DNA of 64,000 nucleotides from Isoetes taiwanensis (lineage: Eukaryota; Streptophyta; Lycopodiopsida; Isoetales; Isoetaceae): positions 3,195,821-3,259,820 of the forward strand of contig JAJEKV010000057.1 in the NCBI GenBank assembly GCA_021234155.1, read 5' to 3'. This document shows, piece by piece, positions 1-12,245 of this stretch (its first letter is position 1; each line of letters starts with the position of its first letter). The notes beneath the pieces were generated by a model, which was given only the letters and a program-made list of their open reading frames with translations, made no database searches and was not told where the DNA came from. The translations under genes and the position numbers were made by a program.

Positions 1-1379
1 GTGTCTCTATGACTCAGTCCATACAGATGTTTTAACATGCAGCAGGCACAAAGCATGGTTACTAGGCAAAGGGCAGGCACATTTGCCTCAGTGAAACATT
101 GTGGAAGACAATCATGGAAGCAAAGGAGTGGTAGGTTGTGAAAAAAGGAAAAGTTACCTGCCACATTGTTGACAACCATGTATAGACTAAAGCAGTGTCT
201 ATGTACTCCATGTTATGGAATAAGCAAAAACTGTTTGTAACGTACAGAACGGAAGCCCTGCTGTATAGTTGTGCCAGGTATGTATAACCCTAGTAGCATG
301 CTTGAAGACTAGCTTGTATGCCAATGCCTAATGAGTTGAATATATATGGGGTACCAGCTCGAAATGTAGCTATAGGATGCCAATTAGCAACTTCGTTCTT
401 GTGAAGGGAGTGTGTGGATGATATTGTCTACTAGTTGTTTGCTGGGAGAAGCGAGGAATGCTAATCTGGATGTTTTAAGCATTATCGACGACCTGGACAA
501 GGAGAAGAGAACCCATCTTTATCTTCTTGATCTTATATTTGTTGGCATCTGCTTTTCGGGGAGAGGGGGGTCAGTCAGGAAGCATTCTTGGTTCATTGAG
601 TGCTGATTTACCATTTCTGCTAATTGTATTTTCATCTCCCTTTTGTAATACTCAAGCAGCCACCAAGACATTGGGACATGAAGATCCAACTTAGTTCAGC
701 TGATGCACTTGGCACAAAGGTCCGCTGATGCCCATAGTACTATCCATTCTTATTTTGTAAGTCGATGGCTTGCTTATCCCGTGGGAAGCCATCACCTTAT
801 TCAAAATATCAACGATTGATACAACTGGCTTAAATTATGCATTCTTTATTTGTGTTTGGAAGTACAAGGGCCATTGACTTTTCGTTTGGCTTTTGAAGTA
901 CGGCAGCAACCACAGGATTTTCTTAGTCAATATAATATGCTCCAAGTGATTGGTGGAAAATTTGAGCAAGTCTAAGCGAATTTCATTCATTTTTTGGTCA
1001 AACCGGCAAGCTTGACCATGGATTTAGCAAGCTTCAACATTATTCTATTTTTCCGCTCGAAAAGTCCAAGCAGATGCAGCATGATCATCAAGACACTCCA
1101 AGTTAACCATGGACCTGACTGCCAGTTTAAGTGTTTAGGCTCGTGTTTTTGGAAGTTCGATGCCCGGAAGTTCGATTCCAATGCTCTTTGACCCCCAAGT
1201 GAGCTAAGAAAATCAGGATGAGAAAGCTTAAGAAATGTATTGTCTGCCGCTTTAGAAGGAAGCTTAACTGCTTGTCAAAATGAAACATCAGTTCAAGTGG
1301 AACATGCTCCATACCCATGCTAAGTAGCAGCAAAAGCGATGGCATCATATTATAGCATTGAGTGCCTGTGTTTTGCAAG
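1..1379. other. upstream/intronic sequence, no firm gene
   Basis: No long open frame is convincing here. The stretch probably holds introns and earlier exons of the + strand gene whose last exons lie at 1380-2204. One possible exon is about 657-719, after a polypyrimidine-AG and ending at GTCCGC, where a frame reading ...KIQLSSADALGTK is open. I cannot link it by phase with certainty. Confidence 0.3.
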
Positions 1380-2204
1380 GACCTATTGATCCAGTTAATG
1401 CAGCAAAGCATCCGACAATGATAGCTGATCTTGACGTTTGGCTAACACTTGGATGATTTTAATTCTATATTGAATTGTATGCCACATTATCGCATGTTTT
1501 GAAACTGCAGTTCGTTCCCACAACTAGGAAGCCAGAGTTCAACAGAAAGGGCCTCAATAGTCTCATTGGTGATGCAAAAAATTTAAGTCTGTAATCGGTC
1601 ACAGCATGACCAAGATGTTAGGCAAAAGATTTTGTTATGGCAGCATTCATTTAGATCTTTGTTTCCTAATTAGGAATGCTAGTGGATTTGCTGTACTCTT
1701 TTTTATTAGGAATACTTTTGGATTCGCTGTACTCTATTTTCATATTGCCATCTGTTTTTCTGTGAGAAACAGCTTGAGTTCATATTGGCAGCCTTACTTG
1801 ACATGGGTGAAGTTGATGGAAGTGGGGCTTCTCTCGTGACACAATGTTCGAACTCCCCTGATGATGAAACAAGGTGATTTAGCTTGCGATGGCTACCAAA
1901 AATTTCTACTTAAAGGAACTGAATAGTATGTTCATTACAGGCAAGCTCTTGCGGATGCACTTGCGGGTGCCCCTTCACTATGGGCATTAGGAAATGCAGG
2001 GATAAGCGCCTTGCAGGTATTTCACTCATAGTAATCATACTCAGCTGTAGTTCAGCAATTATAATTATGTATGCATTGTCCTTTTCTCAGAGGCTGGCCA
2101 AAGATGCTAATCCTGCTGTGGCTGCTGCGGCTAGCAAAGCACTGGATGAACTTCAGTGCCAGTGGGAGGAACGTAAAAAGGAAATGTTTATCTTTGATAG
2201 ATAG
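1380..2204 (+). CDS. 3'-terminal exons of a HEAT/ARM-like helical-repeat protein (partial)
   Basis: Five candidate exons on the + strand keep frame across GT-AG introns: 1380-1435, 1511-1568, 1792-1873, 1941-2016 and 2091-2204 (stop TAG). The last three are best supported; their phases are compatible and all have good acceptors (GGCAG, TACAG, CTCAG). The C-terminal segment contains QALADALAGAPSLW, ALGNAGISAL and RLAKDANPAVAAAASKAL, an alternation of alanine/leucine-rich helices with the D-x-N-P turn typical of HEAT or armadillo repeats, and ends in a basic tail. The repeat-family call is inference from this pattern; I do not recognise the exact protein. The 5' end lies upstream and was not resolved. 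The first two exons are less certain, because exon 1 has a non-optimal acceptor and GTTTGG donor. Confidence 0.45.
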
Positions 2205-3600
2205 GAATCTAATGATCCCACCGAAGACCACGAGGATATAACAATAGAGCAGTGTAAAATTGATATGGATGTACACGATATGTAAATATTGGCCCTTTGT
2301 ACAAAGCACCACGGTCCCACATAGGGTTGCCCGTAAAGAGGCGAAACTAACTAAAAAATATGACAGAAAGATTTAAGAAGAATGCAAATGGTGAAGTGCA
2401 GACCAAGGCAAATCTAAACAAGGGCCTAGATCCTACGAAAGCAAGAAACGGCCAAAAGAAACTATCAAGAACCATTCCGAACAAAATAACAAAGCATGAA
2501 AAATGAAAAAGGAGAACAAAGGCACCCGGTAACCCCAAGCAAGGTGTGGGCAACTCGGCCATATTGTCGCATGACCTAGGCATTTCCAGGCCACATGGGC
2601 ACCTCAGCCAATTCTCTTGGGCCATAATGCCTCATCAGAGCTAAACCATCTTGCAGTCAACCCTTAAAAGAAAATAAAACCATATTGGAATAATTTAGCA
2701 CCCACCTTATAAACTTTCTAAATTGTATTTATGCATATTTTGTTTGAAGAATAAAAGTTGAAAATTAGAGCCTTCTTCTGCAAGGTTGACCTTTACTCTA
2801 TGGTTTATTGTGTCCTAGACCTCATTGTGTATTCTAAGACGGACCTTTTTATGAGATTAGCTTCAAGCTTCAAAATCATCCCTTTTCTTTCTAATTGTTG
2901 GGGTTGTCCAAAGGGAAAGCACTTGGGATATGTGGTCTTTGGCATATGCTCTAAAATATTTGGTTTGGATGATATAGATTGAAGGATCGTTTTTAGTTGC
3001 TCTTTAGAGCGGGTGATCGTTATGTGGCATGGTCAATTTCGTTACAAGGGAGTGGAGCTCAAATCTGTTGAAAAGATCAAATGGGGAAGGGGGGATTAGA
3101 AATATGTTACAGAAAACAAATGCTTTGAGTTGGGAAGCTATTTAAGCTTGTCATGAAATACTGAACTAAGTCATTTTAGGTCTTTGCAATGTCTTGGAAG
3201 TGGGATATTGCCAACATTTTATCTTGTGAAGCTTATAGGCATTGGATGTTGTTTTGCAATGAAGGTTATGGACAAAATGGCCTTGGCTACTTATCATAAG
3301 CTTCCTATAACTGAGAAAGAAAGAGAGAAAACTTTTGGATCATTTATTTTTACTGGTATTGTGCCCACTTTGGAGAACTCTTGCACATAAAATGAGGAGT
3401 TAGTCTCCTATGTGTTCCACGGTGCAATTAGTCTCCTATATGTTCCAAGGTGCGGCCTCACTTTAATTTTGACTATGGCGATGGTTCTAGTTATTGCTAA
3501 TTCAACTCATGGCTGTACTTCTTTCCAATGCTATCAAGCCGCAATTAGCGCCACACTCAGTTGCTAAGAAGTAGAGAGTTGTTTATTAGAAAAGGTCATT
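2205..3600. other. intergenic, nothing recognised
   Basis: AT-rich sequence downstream of the HEAT/ARM-like exons. Short frames at 2758-2982 and 3184-3390 have no recognisable motif. No clear repeat or RNA gene is seen. Confidence 0.4.
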
Positions 3601-3623
3601 CCCTTGGTAAGGATTTAAAATAA

Positions 3624-3800
3624 TGAATCGAATCGAATCGAACGTATTTTTATCGTTCACGGAGACAAACTTCTTTATGGGACCCAAACAAAGAAAACAA
3701 CAAGCATTACATTATCAGGATTAAAAATCTTCTGCCCCGAAGGGTTTTCGGGGGAAAAACCTTGGCAGTAATAGGCATGCTGACAAACTGTACAAAGTTG
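3624..3800 (-). repeat. LINE 3' tail with GC hairpin
   Basis: On the minus strand the tail has CCCGAAAACCCTTCGGGG (a short hairpin), TTTTTAATCC, TTTGGGTCCCATA, then ACGATAAAAA followed by repeats of TTCGA. The same ordered blocks occur in the tails of the LINE units starting at 46257, 48721, 51173 and 53637. In other LINEs such tails are recognised by the element's own reverse transcriptase; that role is inferred here. Confidence 0.6.
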
Positions 3801-3814
3801 TATTGGTGAAGTGA

Positions 3815-4912
3815 TCAGCAGCAGCGTTTTGATTTGAGTCTCATCAAAATGAACTCATCCCCAACCTTAACCTCAAAAACATGATTTTTCTTTATCCTGC
3901 CTTTTGCCTTGGTAAAAAGGAACTTAGAGCTGCTTCTCTCATCATATTTAATTTCTCTAGTTTTGGCCTTAAGTTTCCATCCTTCTGCAATTCTTATCTC
4001 CTCTCTTTCGATTTCTGCCCAAATATTGTCCTTTTCCTCTTCTGGGGTATGAGGAAGATTATCCCTCAAGTTCTAGAGGAAAGTTAACTTCTGCAAATGA
4101 ACAACTCTGCCCCACTCCTTGAGCCAATTCTTAATTGCGTTGGCTACTTTGATCCACCAAAACATCCACCCTGAAGCCCCTGTGGGTTTAGAAAATTTAA
4201 TAAGCACCTGTTGCAGCTTATCCATGAATTCATCATGCTCCAAAAGGCTGGTGTTCAACTTAAAATAAGTATTCCTCTTCTTGACCATATTGAGGGCCAT
4301 GATCGTTAACTGCTGGGGGTAATGATCAGAAAGGGTGTACCCCTCTAAGTTGCTTACCCTGTTGATGTGGTTCCAAAGATTCTCGGAGAGATAGAACCTG
4401 TCATGGAGACACAAGGTGGGTTCTACCCTCTTGTCCGTCCAACTATAGGAGTCTGGCCTCGTCCTTGCCAACATCAGATTATGGCCACGAATGAGTTCCA
4501 GCCAAGATTATCTAAACTGCTCTTGACTTTATTCCATACCCCTACCCTATCCTCTGGATTATTATAAGCATAAATATTAATCAAAGCTAACCTTATCCTA
4601 AAAATAGTACAAAGGAGAATCTGCCATCTACCATCTACCATTAATCATATAAGCATTTGACATATTAAGATTATTTTTCCAGGCTATGGCAATACCTGCA
4701 GAAGAATCACTGGCTGGAATGGACCATAAGCTAAAATCAAAAGGGAGAGTTCTACTTATCATAGACTCATGATTGTGATCATGAATCTTGTGCTCCTGGA
4801 TGAACAGGATATCAGGATTAAGGGAGGACAGACAAACCTTTAATCTGTCCCTTTTAATATTGTTATTTATCCCCTCAAGGTTCCAGGTAATACAATTAAT
4901 CTTCTTATCCAT
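3815..4912 (-). pseudogene. LINE ORF2 N-terminus: AP-type endonuclease and linker
   Basis: The frame from 4912 begins MDKKINCITWNLEGINN and continues with KRDRLKVCLSSLNPDILFIQE, the classic start of a LINE apurinic-like endonuclease (W-N-x-x-G, then the D-I-x-x-x-Q-E catalytic region). The 4474-4073 frame carries RFYLSENLW and the SDHYP motif ending the domain. The 4069-3815 frame, rich in lysine and glutamate, matches the linker before reverse transcriptase (KFLFTKAKGRIKKNH). The three pieces lie in different frames with stops between them, so this is not functional. In an intact element the protein nicks target DNA to start target-primed reverse transcription. Confidence 0.75.
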
Positions 4913-5005
4913 TAATACCTATATTTCCCAACCACCTTCCCAGCCTGGATAGTAGATTTCCTTGGGCTGGCTCTGCTGGGACCTGTGTAAAATTTCTTTT
5001 TACCC

Positions 5006-6808
5006 CTACCTTTTTTTTCTGTCCACTAGATTCCACCCTTTATCTTCTGTGTTTAGGAATTCTTCAATCTTTTGCTGGACATCAAGTTCCTCCTTTTGCT
5101 GATAGAGCTCATGTGGCATTGGCATAGAGAGGATAATGTCTCTTGTATCAATTCTGACATAAAGGTTAATGTTCTTAATTAACACTACCATACCTTTGTC
5201 GATATTAACCTTTGTTTGATCATCCTGATATTCCTGGTTGTGAGTATTAAGGAGGGTAGTGACATTCAGCCCCGACTCCTTCACCGGATTATTGTCCACT
5301 GTTGCACTACACTCCCCTTTCTCCTCCCTATTATGTTGCTTTGGAATCCATCTGCTTATGGCTCTGCTGATGAGAATGTTCTTTGCCCTTAAGATCAGGC
5401 ACCGGCATCTTGGTATAATTGACAATAAGGTCCAAGAATCCCTCCTTCTTAATCCTGATTTTGAGGTCCTTCTTCCAAACAAAATTAATCAACTTTCGAG
5501 GGATGGTTAGTCTGAGGAATGTTAACCTCGATGACTTCCCCCAAGATCTTGGATATAACCATCAAGTGAGTCCGAGTCCAAAAGGCGGGGGGAAGATTAG
5601 GGAAGGAGATCCATGTAGAGGTACGGATGTCTTCTTTCCTCCCCGGGATAAAGTCAGGGGTCCATTTCATGATATAAGAAGGGGAATTACTGATGAAGTC
5701 TAGCTTTCTTCTTAGAATGTAGTTGACACAAACTTCATCTCTGCAGACGACCTGAAAAGTCTTACGGTCAAGTTTTAGAATAGAGAGGATGGGAATGTGT
5801 TGGGTCTTTGTAATCCAAGTTTTGACTTCCCTCTGAGAGGAACAATCCCGTGGGAAGTGGATAAGAATAGCTTTCCTGGAAAAAGTGTCAGTAGCAGAAG
5901 AGTTCAAGACACCAAAGAGATCAATGAAGTCTCCACTAATCACCTTCTAACTGCCAGAGTCAGTTGGAGAATAATCTGGAGAGTGACCTTTCATAAGATT
6001 ATTTTTATAAGAGAGTGATGGATTCAAACCTTTTGCCTTGTCGCTTTTGCCAATCACTGGGATGGAGTTGCTGATTTTGCTCTCTCCAATTTTCGTTTTC
6101 GTTGTGTTCAGCGCTGAGAGCTTTACTTCGTTGAAATTACACAATCACACGAGTCCACCTCTGCCGGGTTAAAGAAACCATTGCTATCTCTGATCTTGCA
6201 ATTCTTTGCATTCTTTTTCCTTCTCAATTGGTAAACTTTCAGAGAGGTAGAGATGTCATTCAGAGGTTCGTTTATTGTCAATCCCGCCTTAAAGGACTTC
6301 CTGTGTCTTTTAATGACATGATCCTCCGCCTCCTCCCACCTCCTGATAAGTCTGATGCTCGCATTAGAGGGCTCTTTCAAGCCGTCCCATAGAATAATCA
6401 AGTTTTTCACTTTCGCCAGCAACTCATCCATAAAGGATCGGAAGATACTATTCTTCAGACTAAAGTATTCTGATTCTGTATGGCCCCGTTTCACAGTGAT
6501 CAACTTGTAAAGGGTGTTATCGGTTTCCTGCACGAATCCGAACATGTTCTAAACTCAATCCCTATCATTGGCTCTTCTCGATAATCCTTGTCGATAGTTT
6601 CCATTTTTTCCTTACAAGCCCGAATTCCAACTTCCTCATGGACCCCCATGCAGAAAGCTGCAGCCCTCTGTTGGTCCCTGATTATCTCTAACCCAGTGTA
6701 AATCTCCTTTAGCAATTTCCATGCCTTATCCCTTCGATCCTCCAACCAAAAGATTTGCGTCCACTCATCAACTTCAATGTTAACCTGTTTCTTTGAGGAT
6801 CCTGCCAT
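5006..6808 (-). pseudogene. LINE ORF1 with DUF4283-like RNA-binding region
   Basis: The 5943-5485 frame includes KAILIHFPRDCSSQREV, YIMKWTPDFIPG, STWISFPNLPPAFWT and VISKILGEVIEVN. This is the pattern of the DUF4283 domain of plant L1-type ORF1 proteins and related gag-like proteins. Upstream, frames at 6808-6500 (from an ATG at 6808) and 6545-6123 make a charged helical region I do not recognise. Downstream, 5482-5006 is a charged C-terminal region ending near the ORF2 start. At least three frame changes separate the pieces. An intact ORF1 would bind element RNA in the cytoplasm; this copy cannot be translated whole. Confidence 0.65.
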
Positions 6809-7872
6809 ATTCCCCTTGGTCTTCATACTAACAGAGGAAAGCACAATCACAGTCGAGAAGACGAAGATGACGGAGCAAAAGGAGCAGCAGTTATCAGAAA
6901 GACTACAAACTTTTCCTTTACCCTCAACGACCAAGGCAATAACTGCCAATCAAAAACTTTCCCCCTCCCCCGAGAGAATGCAGATGATACGACAGTCTGT
7001 ACCCTCAAAAATCCAAGAAGACGAGATCCTAAAAACACTACCCTGCGGGGCCCCCTAGAATTGTCCCAGAGCCCGAGAAAGAAGAGAGGAAGCAGAGCTA
7101 GTTAGCAACCAGAAATCTCCAGACCACCACATCTATGTCCCTAATGTATTGAACTGGCTGAAGATCAAAGAAGGCTGCCCAGTAATATAGTGGTTCGACA
7201 CCAAATTCAATTGGGGCACTCATCGTGAAGAGGTTACGTTCAAATCTATTCCCAAGAAAAGGCTGAAAATTATGAGCGGCCACCCTTAAAGATCCCGGTC
7301 TGTCGAAGCACAACACACACAGATAAAAGAAATTAAATCCGAACCTACAGAAACCTAATCTAGAGCTAGATTCAAAGGCAACCCTAATCAAATTTTCAAC
7401 TAGAACTATGGAATCCTAGAATTTCTCGGGAGCGTTAGTGATTCCTAACCCCTGGAGAACAGCTTCAAGCAAAGCCTCATCCATCGTGGTTGGGGAATTC
7501 TCCCTGGGACCGAGCGGTAGCAAGGGCTCCCCTTCGCAAGTGCCCAATGTTCATCTTTTCCTCCCCCTCCGGAGTGCCCCAGGATTATGTGTGCAAGTGA
7601 TTCCTAAGCCTCACAGTTTTCATTTCGAGCAAATATTTCTTCCTTTCAGCTTTCCTTTGGTCATAAAGATCTTTGGACCACTATTTGATCCAAGATTTTG
7701 CAGATTTAATATTGGAATAAAAGTTTTTCGTGGAATTCCTATTGTGAACTCTTGGAAGACTAACATAGAATTGTTTAAACTCTGCACAAAACTTCTCATT
7801 TCTCATCAATGCACAATTTAATTTAAAGGGTTGTCGTGCAAGTTCAGTAGTTGATGCTAACAAGTTAGTATT
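6809..7872. other. possible LINE 5' region, otherwise nothing recognised
   Basis: Sequence upstream of the decayed LINE ORF1, reaching an AT-rich segment. Frames at 7098-7391 (-) and 7438-7821 (+) lack any motif I know. The LINE 5' boundary could not be placed. Confidence 0.3.
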
Positions 7873-8545
7873 ATGTTTGCAGGCAACAACTGCCAGTTAG
7901 CAAATTATGCTAAGAGGTTATATTGATACTATATTTCGTAGGCAATACTTGCTAATTAATATGTGCTGTGTACGAGTTAGTGATTTGGTTCTATGTTTGC
8001 AGGCAACATTTGCTAAGTAGCAGGTTACGTTAACAACGCAAATTTGGTGCTACACTTGCAGGCTCAATTTTTTATTAGCAGCGGTTGCTAAGAAGATGAA
8101 GTTCAGTGCTAAATTAAAAAGAGTTAGCTGATATTTAGCATGATATGCTAATCATTTGCTATTTTGCAGACAGTAGGTCCAAGTTGATTGGTATTACTGA
8201 CAATTAATAATTGTTTGGAAAAAGTAGCAGTTCATTCCTAAGCCCTTAACATTAGTACTATTCAGGATACTTGGTGCTATGATTTGGTCTTTTGCAAGCA
8301 CAATGAACTTCCACAAATATTCTATGTTTGCAGGCAACATTTGCTAAGTAGCAGGTTATGTTAACAATGCAAATTTGGTGCTACACTTGCAGGCTCAATT
8401 TTTTATTAGCAGCGATTGCTAAGAAGATGAAGTTCAGTGCTAAACTAAAAAGAGTTAGCTGCTATTTAGCATGATATGTTAATCATTTGCTATTTTGCAG
8501 ACAGTACGTTCAAGTTGATTGGTATTACTGACAATTAATAATTTC
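7873..8545. repeat. local direct repeats, one pair about 215 bp
   Basis: Two near-identical blocks, about 7991-8212 and 8332-8545 (offset 341), share ATGTTTGCAGGCAACATT, GCTACACTTGCAGGCTC and TTGCTATTTTGCAGACAGTA with only a few changes. Shorter degenerate copies of the TGTTTGCAGGCAAC motif precede them from 7873. No coding frame crosses them. This looks like a small tandem array formed by unequal exchange. Confidence 0.75.
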
Positions 8546-8728
8546 AAAGCTGTTGCAGGAATAGAATGGCAACAAGGACTATAGACGAAGACGCAAGGGC
8601 AGGGTGACTATAGACGAAGAAGCAAGGAGGATGTTTGACACATCTGTGTTGCCTTCTGAGAGCATTGATGTAATGAGCGATGATAAAATGCAAAACTTTG
8701 TGATGAGTATTTTTTGTGCACTTTGCAA

Positions 8729-9010
8729 CTTTTTTTTTTTTTGAAGGACGAAAGCCAAAAAGTTTATTTTAGAGAAAAATTACAAAATTTACATGTCTCA
8801 TCTAACTGTGTAAGCACAAAAAGATGCCACAGGAGCACGAGTCTGGAGCACAATGTACTTACTCCAGAATAGGAGACTAATGATAAGAATCAATTCGAAG
8901 ATACTGAATCCAGATGCGTTCCGTCAGTTCTGATTCAAGGGAGGAACACTCGTAGGCTGTCAATATCTTTTTCTGGGCCACCATAATAACACTATGTGCA
9001 ATATCTAATT
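8729..9010 (-). mobile_element. L1-type LINE 3' end with poly(A)
   Basis: The plus strand has a poly(T) run at about 8729-8743. On the minus strand it is preceded by AAACTTTTTGGCTTTCGTCC, a common plant L1 3' terminus. Upstream on the minus strand a short frame reads KKILTAYECSSLESELTERI and IWIQYLRIDSYH, consistent with the extreme C-terminus of an L1 ORF2. It is a 5'-truncated insertion. Confidence 0.55.
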
Positions 9011-10321
9011 TGTTTAAAACCATTGATAATCAGGCTTACAAGTCAACTTATGAAAAAAAAAAAACATGATCACATATATGCAGATCGAATTACTACCTTG
9101 TAGTTTGACTTGAAAGCCCAAAATCGCGATGTACAGACATCATATGAATCTTGAACCAAGCCGCGATGTAGTCTGCCCAAGAACTGACTAAATGCGACGG
9201 CCAAGATGCGAAGTAGCAGCCTGCCAGATTTATCTAAATTGCTAGAATGGAGAGAGAATTCAAAGACTCGAACCTCTATTAAAATAATTTAATATCCTAA
9301 TTAGAATGCTTTAACCAATGCAACCAACAAGCTAACGTATTTATTTTTTCTATTGAATCTATATTTCTTATAATAACCCATTGAATTGTTTTAGAGGTAT
9401 GATCTATAGTTTCAAGAAATGGTGATTTATGCTTCCATATCAAATCCCCCTCTGGAACCTCCTGTTATTATGCTACATATTAGTAAGTCTGTCATCTTAC
9501 CATTAAGCAAAGCTAAGGACTTGCTCCATCCATATGTGAGTATGCCACTTAAGTATTGATTCTCGGACTTAAGTCTGCATATTTACAGACTTCAGTTTGT
9601 GATATTAGATTTGCATGGTGTGCCAAGTAGTAAAACTTCATGTCACGCGCTTTATTACGTTATATCCATATGGTTTATACTTTGAGTCTATCTAAGCATA
9701 GTCATTGCTAAGTTCACAAATTCAAATTTGTGTGCTCATCTTGATTAGCGAATGCTTATATATGATATTGTTGTGCCAATGCACATGCATGGGATGAGCT
9801 AAAAGCCAACCTTAGCTAGACTTCTAAACCCGCTTTCTGTTCTCATAAATGCACAAATTACCTGAAAGTGAACTTGGGGATCGGAAAATCTCACATGATG
9901 CATGCAGACATGTTGTATAATCCCATAACAGGAGCATCATTTAAATACTCACAATCCATTGTGTTAGCTATGGATTAAGCTACAAGCTATGTTTGTAAAC
10001 TTCAAGTCGATGGCTAATTTTTGTTTATCATTCAATATCAACCATTTATTTCGATCTATATATAGTTAGTTCTATATTGCGTTTTGGTAATTATCCAAAC
10101 TTGTAGGGTCATTTTGGTAGTTTTCCCTACTTTTTGGGTTGCCTCTAGGGGGAAACCCTCGCTCATGTGGGTTTCCGGCATATTCTAGATATATGCTAGA
10201 ATATACCTAGGATATGCCGATAACTGCTACAAACCTATTCCTTCCTCTAAACTGGCGGTCACCTGGGTTGTGGGTCGGGGATGCTTGATGATGGATCGCT
10301 AGGATTTCTATAAAGTAGGCC
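9011..10321. other. AT-rich intergenic sequence
   Basis: No gene is seen. A short imperfect hairpin lies at about 10178-10224, built on GGCATATTCTAG and CTAGGATATGCC. A 12-A run sits near 9053-9064. Nothing else is recognisable. Confidence 0.4.
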
Positions 10322-12245
10322 ATGACATGCGTGCTTATAGCTAGCTTCAACGTGTCTTATGTACGAATAGAGGTCCCTTCAGAACTTTTTCCAGCTAGTG
10401 AAAACCTTGGGAGGAATTTGACAACAGTGGAGGATAGGGAAAAGCTTACTGCCTCCAGCATTGTAACAAGGAATGAACAACTGGAAGTATCAAGAAAAAA
10501 AGGCTTCAAAACAAATGGCTTTATTGATGTGCCCAAATTGCCATGTTGCTCAAACGTTGTTCTAGTACCAAGGCTTTGTCCGAAGGTCAACAGATTCATC
10601 GCTACATAATGCAAAATGGATTGGATCAGCATGTGGTCCTATCTAATTTGTTTATACAAATGTGTGGCAAGTGTGAAGGTTTATAGAATGCAAGGGCTGT
10701 ATTTGACAAGATGTACATTCGGAATATTTATTCTTGGAATATCTTAGTTGCAGTTTATGTCCAACATAGGCACCTTGAAGAAGCATTGGTGCTTTTTTAT
10801 CAGATGTCCGTACAGGATATAGTAACTTGGAACACAATGATTGCAGCATATGGACGGCAAGGCAACTTAGAGATGGCCATTAAGTTTTTCAAGCAAATGC
10901 CTCAACAGAATGTGGTATCCTGGAATGCCATCATTATGGCTCCCATTATACAAGGACATATCAAGGAAGCTGATCAGTGATTCGAACAAATGCCTCAACG
11001 TAATGTAATTTCATAGAACACTATGATTGCTAGTCATGCAGAACATGGGCATCTTGAGGACGCGTTGAAACTCTTTGCAAGACTGTCTGTGAGAAATGTC
11101 GTTACATGGAATTCTATAATTGGAGGTTTTATTAAAAGGGGACAGTTCAAGAACGCTCTTAAGCTCTTTTAACTAATGCCTGAAAGAAGCGTGGTCTCCT
11201 GTAGTACCATGATAGCTGTTTTTGGTCAGCAAGGCCAAGTCAATGAGGTTTGTATACTGTTTCAACAAATTCCAAATGTGGTGTAGCATCCTACAATGCT
11301 ATGATCTCAGCCTTTGTTGAGGGCTGCCAACTTAATGAGTTAGTATATTTCTTTTAATAAATGTCGTATAAGGATGTCATTTCATGGACTGCTATAATTG
11401 CAGCTTATGGTAGTATGGGAGACTTGAGGAGGCCGTCAAGTATTTGAACATGTGCCTAGATGGAATGTCGTCTCTTGGACAGCCGTAATTTCTGCTTATA
11501 TACAACAAGAGAAGTTGGCTGAGGCTATGCAGCTCTTTGAAGAGATGCCAAAGCAGAATATTCTTTCCTGGAATGTTATTATGACATGTTGCATGCAACA
11601 AGAGCAATACAAGAAGGCTCTGCTTCTTTTTCAACAACTGGTGCAGGAAGGGATGAAACCTGTTGTTATTGCCTTGATGCATGTGCCAGGATTTCTGCTT
11701 TGTCTGAGGGCAAAGAGTTGCATGCACTTGTTGCACATTCCAATTTAGAATTAGATGTCTCCGTGCGAAGTGCTTGGATTTCTATGTATGCTAGGTGTGG
11801 AAGTCTAGAGAATGCATGTAGGGTGTTTGATGAAATGCCTGCAGTAGCTTCAGTTTTATGGGATGCACTAATGTTATTATGGGCATGGAAAGATGGCATT
11901 GCAATATTTTCATTAGATGATAGTAGAGGGCCTGATGATTAATGAGATTACTTTAAATCATGTACTTTATGTATGTAGCCATGCTGGTTTGGCAGATGAA
12001 TGCTGTCACTTATTCGCTAATACAACTCTAGCTCAACCCATTATAATGGACATGGAGCATTATGGCTGTATTGCTGATCTTTTAGGACGGGCAGGGTGGT
12101 TAGATGAGGCAGAAGCCTTCCTTAATTGTCTGCCATTTCAACCTGATGCAACATCATGGATAGCTTTGCTTTGTCCATGCTGATTTAGAGCGAGGGAAAT
12201 GTGCTGCTACATGTTTTCTAGAAATGGAACCTGTAAACTCTGCCC
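10322..12245 (+). pseudogene. PPR protein pseudogene (PLS class with E-type end)
   Basis: A chain of pentatricopeptide repeats can be read across several frames: IYSWNILVAVYVQHRHLEEA, QDIVTWNTMIAAYGRQGNLE, QNVVSWNAIIM, RNVVTWNSIIGGF, RWNVVSWTAVISAYIQQ, QNILSWNVIM, then GSLENACRVFDEMP. The end (11917-12183 and beyond) carries MDMEHYGCIADLLGRAG and PDATSWIALL, the conserved E-motif region of plant PLS-class PPR proteins. At least six in-frame stops (for example near 10683, 10978, 11015, 11169) and frame shifts near 11660 and 11940 break the reading frame. Functional members bind organelle RNA, often for editing. No introns are needed, so it may be an old duplicate of an intron-poor gene. Confidence 0.9.

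Larger units (their letters stand above)
3624..6808 (-). mobile_element. decayed LINE with internal deletion (ORF1, endonuclease, 3' tail)
   Basis: Read on the minus strand the order is ORF1 (6808 down to 5006), endonuclease part of ORF2 (4912 to 4073), the linker normally preceding reverse transcriptase (4069 to about 3815), then a 3' tail (about 3800 to 3624). No reverse transcriptase, YADD or C-terminal zinc motif is present between linker and tail. LINEs are usually lost from the 5' end, so this is an internal deletion. The tail ends in a TTCGA-type simple repeat (plus strand 3632-3652) and shares its layout with the tails of the LINE array at 46-59 kb. Many frameshifts show the copy is old. 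Confidence 0.75.
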
